Below, piece after piece: positions 37,576 to 45,790 of a stretch of 64,000 bases of DNA. The stretch's first letter is position 1. The number at the start of each line of letters is the position of its first letter. The position numbers were made by a program, and so were the translations under genes. The DNA comes from Terribium retamae (GTDB lineage Bacteria; Pseudomonadota; Alphaproteobacteria; Rhizobiales; Rhizobiaceae): NCBI RefSeq assembly GCF_022347545.1, contig NZ_JAKREW010000001.1, forward strand, positions 496,001-560,000, written 5' to 3'. The notes under the pieces were generated by a model that did no database searches, was not told where the DNA came from, and saw only the letters and a program-made list of their open reading frames with translations.

Positions 37576-39474
37576 ATGAGCGCGCCGAAGCACAGGTATG
37601 ATGGTGTCGTTGCCGGGTTCGAGCCTGGCGAAGAAAAGCGTACCCTGCGCTATTGCCTGGTAACGCTGGCGGTTTCGGCCGTGCTGGTGTTTGCCATTGA
37701 GTTGATCTTCCGCGGCGACCTTGCAGCCACCTTCGGATTTTTTCTCCAGCCGTTCAAGCCTGGCTGGACAACGATCATCCTGTTCACCCTCATCCTGATC
37801 GGCCTCGATGCCTTGCTCGGACGCAACCATCAGAGCCTCATGATCTTCGCGCCCTTGACCCTGGCGCTCGCCTTCATCGGCCATCAAAAATCACGCTATC
37901 TCGGCGACCCGCTCTACCCGACCGACTTCCTCTATGCGCGACAGATCGTCGAACTCATGCCGCTGCTGGTCCGTGAGCGACCTTGGACGGGCGTAGCTCT
38001 GGCGGTTGGCATCATCGGCACGCTGGCCGCGTTGGTCACACTGTGGCGCACATGGCGTCGCCGGACGCCCGCCTTGCGCTACAAGGCACGGCTGGCGCGA
38101 TTGACCGTTGCGATCCCACTCCTCGCCTTCTTCGTCTCCATTATGGACTATGCGACGTTTTCGTGGACGCGCGACCGGCTGCAGATCATTCCGATGATGT
38201 GGGACCAGAAGGAGAACTACAACTCCAACGGCTTCGCGCTGGCCTTCGCGCTGAATGTGCCGATGGCGCATGTCGCTGCACCGGCGGGATATTCGGACAA
38301 GGCGATCGCCGCCGTCGCCAGGCCCGTGGTTGGGGCAACGATACCGGAGGAAAAGCCGGACATCATCATGGTGATGAGCGAATCCTTCTGGGATCCGACG
38401 ATCCTCCCTGGTGTCTCGATCAAGCCGGACCCGATCGCAACCGTGCGCAAGATCCGCTCGGGCTCCATGCTCTCGCCGGAATTCGGGGGCATGACCGCCA
38501 ATGTCGAATTCGAGGCGCTGACCGGTTTTTCCAACGCTTTCCTGCCGTCGGGGTCGATTCCTTATCAGCAATATGTACGCGCCCCGGTGCCTTCGCTGGC
38601 CACCTTTCTGAAAAGCGAAGGCTATTCGGCGAGAGCTTTCCATCCTGGCACGAACTGGTTCTGGAACCGCACAGCCGTCTATACGGATTTCGGCTTCGAT
38701 GACTTCCAGTCGGAAGAGACGATGCCCTATATGGAAAAGCGTGGGCCGCTCGCCTCCGACAAGGCGATGACCGATCAGCTTATTTCAGCGGCAGAGGTGT
38801 CCGAAGAGCCATTCTTCTTCTTCGCTGTCAGCCTTCAGAACCACGGCCCATACGAACCCAACCGCTATTTCGACCCCTCCCATACGGTGGAAGCGCCGAT
38901 CAGCCAGTGGGCCAGGGATTCGCTTCTGTCTTACGCAGAAGGGGCCGCCGACGCTGATCGCAACTTGAAGCGTCTCATCGATTGGGCCGAGAAACGGAAA
39001 CGTCCCACCGTCGTCGTCTTTTTCGGAGACCATCTGCCACCACTCGGTCCGGTCTATGTTGAAACCGGCTTCCTCAAGGACAATGTCGCGCCGCGCAGGG
39101 AAGCCCCCGACCAGATGAAGCTGCACCGCGAGACTCCGCTCGTCGTATGGTCGAACCGCACGGGCCTTACCAAGGATATCGGTTCGGTCAGCCCAGCGTT
39201 CCTGCCCTATCACATGCTGAAAGCTGCGGGGATCACGCACCCCTACTACACGGGCTTCCTCGGAGAAGTGAGCAAGAAATACAGCGCGGTAGACCGCAGC
39301 GTGTTGCTGGGCGTCAACAATGAGGCAGCCGTCGATTGGGCGAGGCAGAAGCAGATCGAGCCGCTGATCCGGGACTATCGCTATCTGCAGTACGACATGA
39401 TGTTCGGCAAACGCTGGTCGGCACGGGATTTCTTCCCCGAGACGTTGAACCGGCTGGTCGCCCACACGAGTTAA
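37576..39474 (+). CDS. LTA-synthase-family sulfatase-fold membrane protein (possible phosphoglycerol transferase)
   Basis: The 632-residue protein has about five N-terminal transmembrane helices and a large periplasmic alkaline-phosphatase/sulfatase domain. That domain has [14 protein letters not shown] (metal site and nucleophile region, where Ser replaces the usual Thr near E-S), [11 protein letters not shown], and [14 protein letters not shown] with the metal-binding Asp and His. Relatives include LtaS and OpgB/CgmB, which add phosphoglycerol to lipids or periplasmic glucans. In rhizobia cyclic beta-glucan modification is a reasonable guess. ATG 37576 has GAGGAG just upstream; the TTG at 37549 is rejected. 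Confidence 0.85.
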   Translation: MSAPKHRYDGVVAGFEPGEEKRTLRYCLVTLAVSAVLVFAIELIFRGDLAATFGFFLQPFKPGWTTIILFTLILIGLDALLGRNHQSLMIFAPLTLALAFIGHQKSRYLGDPLYPTDFLYARQIVELMPLLVRERPWTGVALAVGIIGTLAALVTLWRTWRRRTPALRYKARLARLTVAIPLLAFFVSIMDYATFSWTRDRLQIIPMMWDQKENYNSNGFALAFALNVPMAHVAAPAGYSDKAIAAVARPVVGATIPEEKPDIIMVMSESFWDPTILPGVSIKPDPIATVRKIRSGSMLSPEFGGMTANVEFEALTGFSNAFLPSGSIPYQQYVRAPVPSLATFLKSEGYSARAFHPGTNWFWNRTAVYTDFGFDDFQSEETMPYMEKRGPLASDKAMTDQLISAAEVSEEPFFFFAVSLQNHGPYEPNRYFDPSHTVEAPISQWARDSLLSYAEGAADADRNLKRLIDWAEKRKRPTVVVFFGDHLPPLGPVYVETGFLKDNVAPRREAPDQMKLHRETPLVVWSNRTGLTKDIGSVSPAFLPYHMLKAAGITHPYYTGFLGEVSKKYSAVDRSVLLGVNNEAAVDWARQKQIEPLIRDYRYLQYDMMFGKRWSARDFFPETLNRLVAHTS

Positions 39475-39519
39475 GGAGCGGCGGCGGCCCGGCAATGTCC
39501 GGTCACAACCCGGCCCGGA

Positions 39520-39548
39520 CTTGACTTTCCGGGCGCTTTCTTTATGTG
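39520..39548 (+). promoter_or_regulatory. Promoter of rpmG
   Basis: CTTGAC at 39520-39525, a 17-base spacer and TATGTG at 39543-39548 fit the rhizobial housekeeping promoter pattern. GCCCGG (39514-39519) and CCGGGC (39529-39534) in the same DNA can pair, with a T-rich stretch after, so the end of the upstream gene's terminator may overlap this promoter. The leader to rpmG would be about 75 bases. Confidence 0.5.
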
Positions 39549-39628
39549 TCCGGCCAAGTTTTCCGCGTCCGGGTGTTTACCCCGTGCTCCAGCGGCTCGA
39601 ACTCCAAGAAAATCAACGGACGAACATC

Positions 39629-39796
39629 ATGGCCAAAGCCGCGAACATCAAGATCAAGCTTCTGTCGACCGCCGATACCGGCTTCTTCTATGTGACGAGC
39701 AAGAACAGCCGCACCAAGACCGACAAGCTGTCATTCCGCAAGTACGACCCGATTGCCAAGAAGCACGTCGAGTTCAAGGAAACCAAGATCAAGTAA
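39629..39796 (+). CDS. rpmG: 50S ribosomal protein L33
   Basis: The 55-residue basic protein reads [29 protein letters not shown] and ends [10 protein letters not shown], a full match to bacterial L33 without the zinc cysteines. It is a component of the large ribosomal subunit. ATG 39629 is chosen because the longer frame from 39521 overlaps the promoter. It is monocistronic, with a promoter before and terminator after. Confidence 0.97.
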   Translation: MAKAANIKIKLLSTADTGFFYVTSKNSRTKTDKLSFRKYDPIAKKHVEFKETKIK

Positions 39797-39821
39797 TTCT
39801 GGTTTTCCAGTTGCATCGTTG

Positions 39822-39850
39822 ACGCCGCCCCAGGGCGGCGTTTTTTGTTT
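39822..39850 (+). terminator. Intrinsic terminator of rpmG
   Basis: ACGCCGCC (39822-39829), loop CCAG and GGCGGCGT (39834-39841) form an 8-bp stem, followed directly by TTTTTGTTTT. Confidence 0.88.
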
Positions 39851-40285
39851 TGCGTGTGTGCGCTTACACATCCAGGACGCCTCAATCGCCGCCGCGGCCC
39901 ATCCGGGCCACTTGGCTCCGCGCCTACGGGCGCAGCGCCGGGTCGCGCGCCAACGGTCATTCTGAATGACCGTTGGTATAGGTGTTCAGTTGATGTCATG
40001 GAGCAGGAAGGGGGCCGGTCGGCGTGATGGCAGCGGTACGAGGAGGCCACTATATGCCAGCGCCGGCCGGCCGACCCCACGGACCCAGGAGATGCGGCGG
40101 ACCTGAGCATCATGGGGTATAACTGAACTGCCGGCCTTGCCCCCGCCGACCCGTTCCCCGTTTTGCGCGTGCACATTTGCGCAAGCGCCGATGAAAAGCA
40201 ATACTTTCTTAACCACGACCAGCGATTCGCGCCGGTTAAGGTAAACAGCTAGCGTTACCGATCGAAGTAATCGGCTTCCTTCCGC
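39851..40285. other. Gene-free interval with a perfect 25-bp palindrome and candidate structured RNA
   Basis: No coding sequence is convincing in these 435 bases between convergent rpmG and pleD. CAACGGTCATTC (39951-39962) and its exact complement (39964-39975) flank one base. Then GTTCAGTT (39984-39991) pairs with AACTGAAC (40121-40128). Inside are GATG/CATC (39992-39995 with 40108-40111) and CAGG/CCTG (40004-40007 with 40102-40105). A 12-pair stem joins 40013-40024 to 40061-40072 with one T-G wobble, and TGGCA/TGCCA caps it. The fold allows a T-G pair only on the plus strand, a small hint of direction. Near pleD, CTTAACC (40208) and GGTTAAG (40234) form another inverted repeat. No RNA family is recognised. 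Confidence 0.45.
39984..40128 (+). ncRNA. Candidate structured noncoding RNA, family unknown
   Basis: About 145 bases are closed by an 8-bp terminal helix and contain the 12-pair GC-rich stem and smaller helices listed for the interval. TATAGG at 39977-39982 could be a -10 element just upstream, but no -35 was found, and no intrinsic terminator is seen on either side. The core does not match the SRP, 6S, tmRNA or RNase P consensus that I know. Strand and transcription are inferred. Confidence 0.3.
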
Positions 40286-41659
40286 CTAAGCAGCTTTCGC
40301 TACCACGCGGTTGCGACCGCTGTTCTTGGCTTCATACAGGGCGATATCGGCCCTCTTGATCAGATCTTCCACAGTATCCGGTCCCTTGAGCAGGGACGAA
40401 ACGCCGACACTGATGGTGACATCCACGGTCTTCCCGTCCCGCCCGATCGTGAACGGTGCGCGCGCGATTTCAGCACGGATGCGCTCGGCGACCTTTTCCG
40501 CCACGGCACCTTCGGTATCCGGCATCACGACCACGAACTCCTCTCCACCGAAGCGGCAGGCGAGATCGATGCCACGCACATTCTTGCGCAGCCGATGGGC
40601 AAATTCGCGCAGCACGTCATCACCGCCATCGTGCCCGTAGGTATCGTTGATCGACTTGAACCTATCCAGGTCGCTGATCATCATCGATAGAGGACGACGG
40701 CGCGCCACTGCCCTGTCGAACAGCGTCTGGAGGTGACTGTCCAGATAACGACGGTTGTGCAGGCCAGTCAGGCCATCGATCACAGCCATCTCGATGGTCT
40801 GTGTCACCGACGCGCGCAATTGATCGTTGTAGCGCTTGCGCCGGACCTGCGTACGCAAGCGCGCCAACAATTCGTGTGGGTCGATCGGTCGGGTCAGATA
40901 GTCGTTGATGCCAAGTTCCAGCCCGCGGATGACGCGCTCTTCTTCTCCCGGGTCGGCGAGCAACATGATCGGGACGAACCGCGTGCGATCCAGCGAACGC
41001 AATTGCGAACAGAGCCGAAGCGGATCGAAATCGGTAAAGTCGGTCGAAATCAGGATGCATTCATAAGGCGCTTCCGCGGCCTGGAAGAACCCGGCATGCG
41101 GATCCTTCACAGCATCCAGCACCGCTTTGTCACGCAGCACTTTCTGGATACGTTCCGCCGAACTCTGGCGTTCGTCAATCAAAAGAACCCGGGGCAAAGC
41201 GCTCAAATCGGCGAGGCTGCGGCTCAGCAACTCCTCAATGCCGATATTGCGTGTCGTGGATGCACGCAGGCGCAGTTCGTCGGTCAGCATCTTCAACCGC
41301 ACGAGGCTCTTCACCCGCGTCATCAATTGCAGGTCATTGGCAGGCTTGGTCAGGAAATCATCGGCGCCAGCCTCCAGGCCGCGCACACGATCGCTCACCT
41401 GGTCCAGTGCAGTAACCATCACGACGGGAATGTGCGAGGTGGCTGGATCGCTTTTCAGCCGCCGGCACACCTCGAAACCGTCCATATCCGGCATCATCAC
41501 GTCGAGCAGCACGACGTCGACCTTGCCGTTCTCGCAGGTTTCAATCGCATCCGGACCGTTCGAGGCTGTCAGCACATCGAAATATTCGGCCAGCAACCGA
41601 ACCTCGAGCAACTTCACATTAGCCGGGACGTCGTCGACGACAAGAATGCGGGCTGTCAT
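40286..41659 (-). CDS. pleD: Response regulator diguanylate cyclase PleD
   Basis: The 457-residue protein has the PleD layout: a receiver domain with phospho-acceptor D53 (VVLLDVMMPDMDG), a second degenerate receiver-like domain, and a GGDEF domain with active site FGGEEFVV. The inhibitory c-di-GMP site RGID lies five residues before it. It makes cyclic di-GMP and drives the change from motile to sessile states. ATG 41659 is used; the longer frame adds a non-family stretch. It lies 33 bases after divK, so both are one operon controlling cell development. Confidence 0.96.
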   Translation of the reverse strand: MTARILVVDDVPANVKLLEVRLLAEYFDVLTASNGPDAIETCENGKVDVVLLDVMMPDMDGFEVCRRLKSDPATSHIPVVMVTALDQVSDRVRGLEAGADDFLTKPANDLQLMTRVKSLVRLKMLTDELRLRASTTRNIGIEELLSRSLADLSALPRVLLIDERQSSAERIQKVLRDKAVLDAVKDPHAGFFQAAEAPYECILISTDFTDFDPLRLCSQLRSLDRTRFVPIMLLADPGEEERVIRGLELGINDYLTRPIDPHELLARLRTQVRRKRYNDQLRASVTQTIEMAVIDGLTGLHNRRYLDSHLQTLFDRAVARRRPLSMMISDLDRFKSINDTYGHDGGDDVLREFAHRLRKNVRGIDLACRFGGEEFVVVMPDTEGAVAEKVAERIRAEIARAPFTIGRDGKTVDVTISVGVSSLLKGPDTVEDLIKRADIALYEAKNSGRNRVVAKAA

Positions 41660-41692
41660 CTCATGCAACTCCGGACCACAATCGGGCAATCA

Positions 41693-42064
41693 TCAGGCGT
41701 CACCCAGATAAGACTTTACCGTCTCTATGAAGCGCGGCACCGAGATCGGCTTGGAGATATATGCCTCACAGCCACCTTGCCGGATTCGCTCTTCATCGCC
41801 TTTCATGGCGAAAGCAGTGACGGCAATGACCGGAATGACGTGCAGTTCGTCGTCTTCCTTGAGCCATTTCGTCACCTCCAGCCCGGAAACTTCGGGCAAC
41901 TGGATATCCATGAGGATCAGATCCGGTCGATGCTTACGTGCCAGATCAAGTGCTTCGAGACCATTGCGGGTGCGCACGGTTTCATAGCCGCTAGCCTCGA
42001 TAAGGTCGCGAAAGAGCTTCATGTTGAGCTCGTTATCCTCGACGATCATTACCTTTTTCGGCAT
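41693..42064 (-). CDS. divK: Single-domain response regulator DivK
   Basis: The 123-residue receiver domain has acidic residues E9 and D10, phospho-acceptor D53 in [13 protein letters not shown], and the Thr/Lys switch positions ([17 protein letters not shown]). DivK is phosphorylated by DivJ/PleC-type kinases and acts on the CckA-CtrA pathway that sets cell-cycle polarity. ATG 42064 gives the exact family N-terminus [18 protein letters not shown] small hairpin GCGCTC/GAGCGC (42111-42129) lies in the leader. The divK-pleD pair is conserved in Caulobacter and Rhizobiales. Confidence 0.96.
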   Translation of the reverse strand: MPKKVMIVEDNELNMKLFRDLIEASGYETVRTRNGLEALDLARKHRPDLILMDIQLPEVSGLEVTKWLKEDDELHVIPVIAVTAFAMKGDEERIRQGGCEAYISKPISVPRFIETVKSYLGDA

Positions 42065-42304
42065 GAACTTCCCGCTCCGACGGCACTCCCGCTTGGAAAC
42101 CGTCGCCAATGCGCTCCAACAGAGAGCGCCCAAACCAGGTTTACTTTAGCGCGAGATGATTGACGAAACGCAAACCGGCCGGCTGAACTCCGCACGGTTT
42201 GCTCGCGACAAAACAACGGTAACGCAACACAAGCCTTGCCCTTGGCGGAGCTTGTGACTACTTCCAGACGCAGACTCATCACCATTGTTGGGATCAAGGT
42301 AGCG

Positions 42305-42604
42305 ATGGCAGACGCAGCGTCAATGCGTGAGCAGGCGGAGGCCCTCGCCGTCGAGGCTTTGGCTTTTGTGGCAAACGACGCCGAGCTGTTGCCCCGTTTC
42401 CTGGCGATCACCGGTATCGAGGCGAGCTCCATCCGCCGTGCAGCTGCCGAGCCCGGCTTTCTGGCCGGCGTATTGCAATTCATTCTGGCGCATGAACCAA
42501 CGCTGATGCGCTTCTGCGAGCAAACCGGTACCCCTCCCGCATCGATTGGCAAGGCACTGCGCGCCCTGCCAAATGGCAACCAGGATTACGAGCGATCGAC
42601 ATGA
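42305..42604 (+). CDS. DUF3572-type small protein
   Basis: The 99-residue helical protein reads QAEALAVEALAFVANDAELLPRFLAITGIEASSIRRAAAEPGFLAGVLQFILAHEPTLMRFCEQTGTPPASIGKA in overall pattern, matching the short alphaproteobacterial DUF3572 family, whose role is unknown. ATG 42305 has AAGG five bases upstream. Its stop overlaps the ATG of the HAD gene (ATGA at 42601-42604), so the two are coupled. It is divergent from divK, and this association is common in the order. Confidence 0.85.
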   Translation: MADAASMREQAEALAVEALAFVANDAELLPRFLAITGIEASSIRRAAAEPGFLAGVLQFILAHEPTLMRFCEQTGTPPASIGKALRALPNGNQDYERST

Positions 42605-43254
42605 GCGATGATCCCGAAACAGCCCGACAGATCGCTGAGCTCGCAAGTGACGATCGTCCTCTTCTCGTGCTCGACGTCGATGACGTGATCCTGGAGTTTA
42701 TCCGACCTTTTCCGCGCTTCCTGGAAGTTCGTGGCTATGACCTGACCTTCGCTTCCTTCCGCCTCACTGGCAATGTCGCGGAAAAGGCTACCGGGCGCGT
42801 GGCCGAACAGCATGAGGTGCACACCCTGCTCGATGATTTCTTCGCCGGACAGGCCGAGTGGCAATACTTGGCCGAAGGTGCAGCGGATACGCTGCGTTCT
42901 CTCGAAGACAAGGCCGAAATCGTGCTTTTGACGGCGATGCCCCACAAGCACCGCTCAACACGCCGCGCCCACCTCGATCAGCTCGGGCTCACCTACCCAC
43001 TGCTTACCACCGAAATGGCCAAAGGACCGGCAGTGGCGAAGCTGCGTGGCAGCACGGGACGACCTGTTGCCTTTGTTGACGACCAACCCAACAACCTGAT
43101 CTCGGCGCGCGGTTCAGTTGCTGATGCGCATCTGTTCCATCTCATGGCCGACAACTCGCTGCGCGCGTTTCTGCCGCCATTGCCGGAGGACCTCATCGTG
43201 GTCCAGGATTGGCACGAAGCGGCGCCGAAAATTGCACAAGCGCTGGGTTTCTAG
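42601..43254 (+). CDS. HAD-superfamily hydrolase-like protein
   Basis: The 217-residue protein has a HAD-type nucleophile motif in LLVLDVDDVILEF (two aspartates, D-x-D), the second motif in IVLLTAMPHKHRS, and VAFVDDQPNNLISA as the acidic metal-binding motif IV. A cap domain lies between motif I and II. HAD enzymes dephosphorylate small metabolites; its substrate is unknown. It is translationally coupled with the DUF3572 gene and ends before a bidirectional terminator. Confidence 0.82.
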   Translation: MSDDPETARQIAELASDDRPLLVLDVDDVILEFIRPFPRFLEVRGYDLTFASFRLTGNVAEKATGRVAEQHEVHTLLDDFFAGQAEWQYLAEGAADTLRSLEDKAEIVLLTAMPHKHRSTRRAHLDQLGLTYPLLTTEMAKGPAVAKLRGSTGRPVAFVDDQPNNLISARGSVADAHLFHLMADNSLRAFLPPLPEDLIVVQDWHEAAPKIAQALGF

Positions 43255-43326
43255 AAACAAAGAGTTGGAGCGCTTTCCATCAAGACAGGAACGCCTTAGG
43301 AAAGCCGCATAAAGGCCACTGCAGGA

Positions 43327-43360
43327 AAAAGCCCCGCTTGCGAACCGAGCGGGGCTTTTC
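43327..43360. terminator. Bidirectional intrinsic terminator
   Basis: AAAAGCCCCGCT (43327-43338) and its exact complement (43348-43359) form a 12-bp stem with a 9-base loop. The plus side ends CTTTTC and the minus side CTTTTTC. It can end both the HAD gene and the convergent gene that stops at 43386. Confidence 0.92.
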
Positions 43361-43385
43361 TATGCGCAAGCAGGCAACCGGTGGG

Positions 43386-44984
43386 TTATTGTTGCGTAGG
43401 CTGCTGCGGAGCCTGTTCTTCTTGTGCCGGTTCAGTGGCATCTTGAGCAGGGTCAGTGCCTTCTTCCTGGATTGCGTCGCCAGCCGCGCCATCCTCGGCC
43501 GGATCGACAATCGGATCGGGTCCCTTGACGGTAACGCCATTGACGGCCACGCTGCCATCCGACTTACCGTTCAACACCCATTCAATACGGCCGTCCGGCA
43601 ACGTCTTGGCAAATCCTTTCATTGCCAGCGCAGCGGTAACAGCATTGCTCGCATCCGGCGTCGTCTTGGCCGCCTCCTGCAGCGTCTCGACGATCTTATC
43701 GTAGCCCAAGACCGTAACGGTCAGATCCATATCCGGCTTCTTGGTTGGATCTGGCTTGTCGAACGGGAAACGAACCTCACCTTTAAAGGCGATCTCGGCA
43801 TCCTTGTTCTTGACGATGCTGGGCTCGATCAGAATCTTCGGCGACTTGGCCAGGAACTCGGCACCGATCTTGTCACCGAAATCGGCTGGCAGCGGAGGCT
43901 CCTTAGTCAGGTCCAACGTGTCGATGGTCTTCCTGGCCATCGTGTCGAGGTCGAGATTCGAACCGCCGAAATTCAGTTCAACATCGGTCGGCAACAGTGA
44001 AATGCTCCAAGTCGGCAGCATCTGCCCAGCGCTTGCCGGGACGGTCAGGCCGCTGGCTTTGAAGCCATAGTTCAATTTACCGTTCTGGCTGACACCATCG
44101 GCGCCGAATTTAGCGACCAGTTCAGTCATGCCGAATTCGCCGAGCGGCGTACCAAGCTTGAAATCCTTGAAATTGTACGAGCCGTCGAAACGCTGCCAGA
44201 CCGGCAATGCGGCCAGGAGCAACGTTTTCAGTTCAGCCTGGTTGGCCTTGACCTTGGCTTCGTCCTGATTGGCGACGCCAAAGGCGACGAGGTCGAGGAT
44301 CGCCCGACTGCGCAGCCCCTTCGCTGTCGCGTCCACTACGAAGCTCGGCGCACGGAAGGTCAGCGGCACCTTCATGCCGCTTTCGGGATCGTCGATCGTC
44401 ACCGTCTCGCTGAAATCGGCAACAGTCTGGTTCATAGTGAAATCGACACCGCCGTCGGCAGCCTTCCCGCCCGAGCCCGTCATTGTCGAAGCGCCGGCGC
44501 TGGCTTGCACGCTCGACTTCGGATCCTTCGACGACATGGTCATGCCGGCCATGGAGGACGTCATGCTGGTGAACGTCGCTAAAGCGGTGTCATAGACGCC
44601 CGAGAATTTGCCGTCCTTGATCTCGATCTCGGTGTTCTGCTGACCATCCGGAGTCTTGACCTCGAAGGTCCCCTTCGAGGGCAATGCACTCGACACGTCC
44701 CAGGCGCCATCGGCGCGCGGCTTCACGGCGAGCACATAGGCGGGCACGTCGAACTTGACGAAATCTTGCTTGGGCAGTGTGTTGACCAGCGCCTTGAAGT
44801 CGATTGTCAGTTGATAGGCATCGCCCTTCGGCTCAACCTTGATCACCCCCTTGTCGAAAGCCTGGCTGCCGAGATAGCGAGCGATGTCCTTCTGGACCTG
44901 GGCAGCACCCTGGCTATCGATGCTCTGGCCATAGGCCGGAGCGCAGATCGCCAGAGCAGAAACAGTCGTCAAAACACGGCGCAC
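43386..44984 (-). CDS. Large periplasmic protein of unknown function
   Basis: The 532-residue precursor starts at a GTG with GGAG six bases before it and has a signal peptide (VLTTVSALAICAPAYGQ). The mature region is mostly beta-strand-like with repeats of a lipid- or barrel-like pattern (VIKVEPKGDAYQLTIDFKALV, GMKVPLTFRAPSFVVDA, FDGSYNFKDFKLGTPLGEFG, PKILIEPSIVKNKDAEIAFKGEV). The last 50 residues are low complexity, rich in Glu, Gln, Pro and Ala. I do not recognise a named domain. Candidate roles include envelope lipid handling, but this is only a guess from size and pattern. It is monocistronic. Confidence 0.78.
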   Translation of the reverse strand: MRRVLTTVSALAICAPAYGQSIDSQGAAQVQKDIARYLGSQAFDKGVIKVEPKGDAYQLTIDFKALVNTLPKQDFVKFDVPAYVLAVKPRADGAWDVSSALPSKGTFEVKTPDGQQNTEIEIKDGKFSGVYDTALATFTSMTSSMAGMTMSSKDPKSSVQASAGASTMTGSGGKAADGGVDFTMNQTVADFSETVTIDDPESGMKVPLTFRAPSFVVDATAKGLRSRAILDLVAFGVANQDEAKVKANQAELKTLLLAALPVWQRFDGSYNFKDFKLGTPLGEFGMTELVAKFGADGVSQNGKLNYGFKASGLTVPASAGQMLPTWSISLLPTDVELNFGGSNLDLDTMARKTIDTLDLTKEPPLPADFGDKIGAEFLAKSPKILIEPSIVKNKDAEIAFKGEVRFPFDKPDPTKKPDMDLTVTVLGYDKIVETLQEAAKTTPDASNAVTAALAMKGFAKTLPDGRIEWVLNGKSDGSVAVNGVTVKGPDPIVDPAEDGAAGDAIQEEGTDPAQDATEPAQEEQAPQQPTQQ

Positions 44985-45150
44985 TTACATCTCCACTTTT
45001 ATCGAGCAATGGAAAAGCCCATCCATTTGGGCTCCTTCGTATGAAATTACCGCCACAACCACAAGGCGACATGACGACCGGTTTCATTTCGAAATGATAT
45101 GCTGAGGCAGCCGTTTCGCGGCTTTCGCACCCAACGCCCCAAACTCGGCG

Positions 45151-45726
45151 CTAGAGAACGAGTCGCATCAAGGGGCGCCCTGCTTTGCGTTCGGCCAATC
45201 GCTCGAAGCCAGCCTTTTCGAAGACCCGAGATGAACCGACGAAAAGGCCAACCGAGCGAGAATCCCTTGAAAGATCGATCGGACAGGCCTCGATTTGCCT
45301 TGCGCCACTGGTGCGGGCGAAATCGATGCCACCAGCAACCAGCCGATGCGTCAGCCCCTGCCCGCGTGCTTTCGCACGGATGAAGAAGCAGGAAATGGCC
45401 CAGACTGCGGGATTATCAGCATCCTTGAGATCGATCGGCGCTGATCCTCTGCCCTTGTTGTTCCATTCGGGCACGTCAGCGCGCGGACCGATCTGCATCC
45501 AGCCATGCGCCGTACTGTCCTCTATGGCGAGCAGACCAGGCGGCGGCCCCGCTTCGATTCGCGCCTTGATGTGATCTCTGTTGCTTTGGCGGTTGCTCGC
45601 TCGTCGCGCTGCCGGCGCGAGCCTGAAATGCGTGCACCAGCAGCCGTAACAGGCACCTTGCTTGCCGAAGAGATCTTCGAATTGCGGCCATAGATCTGGC
45701 GTCAACGGAAGAATTTCGATGTTCAT
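45151..45726 (-). CDS. GNAT-family N-acetyltransferase
   Basis: The 191-residue protein has the acetyl-CoA-binding segment R-G-Q-G-L-T-H-R-L-V (ARGQGLTHRLVAGGIDFA), preceded by VWAISCFFIRAKA. The N-terminus has a cysteine cluster C26-Y-G-C29-W-C31 in KQGACYGCWCTHFR, a hallmark of one GNAT subgroup. ATG 45726 follows GGAGG. The acceptor substrate is unknown. It is divergent from dinB by 64 bases. Confidence 0.84.
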   Translation of the reverse strand: MNIEILPLTPDLWPQFEDLFGKQGACYGCWCTHFRLAPAARRASNRQSNRDHIKARIEAGPPPGLLAIEDSTAHGWMQIGPRADVPEWNNKGRGSAPIDLKDADNPAVWAISCFFIRAKARGQGLTHRLVAGGIDFARTSGARQIEACPIDLSRDSRSVGLFVGSSRVFEKAGFERLAERKAGRPLMRLVL

Positions 45727-45790
45727 GACTTGTCCCTCCGGTCGCCTTGCGAGGCCCGGCCGTGTAGACTAGGTTACATGTGTTCCCTTT

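Noticed and set aside
39688..40176. A 162-residue leftward frame across rpmG
   Set aside because: It overlaps rpmG and its terminator and is rich in Arg and Pro, as shadows are in GC-rich DNA.
39986..40216. A 76-residue leftward frame in the rpmG-pleD interval
   Set aside because: It starts with GTG, has no ribosome-binding site and reads through the complementary stems; its codons do not look like those of neighbours. The RNA explanation fits better.
44984..44990. ATG followed directly by TAA before the GTG start of the 532-residue protein
   Set aside because: It could be a start-stop control element, but GGAG stands directly against that ATG, leaving no spacing for initiation, so it is probably chance.
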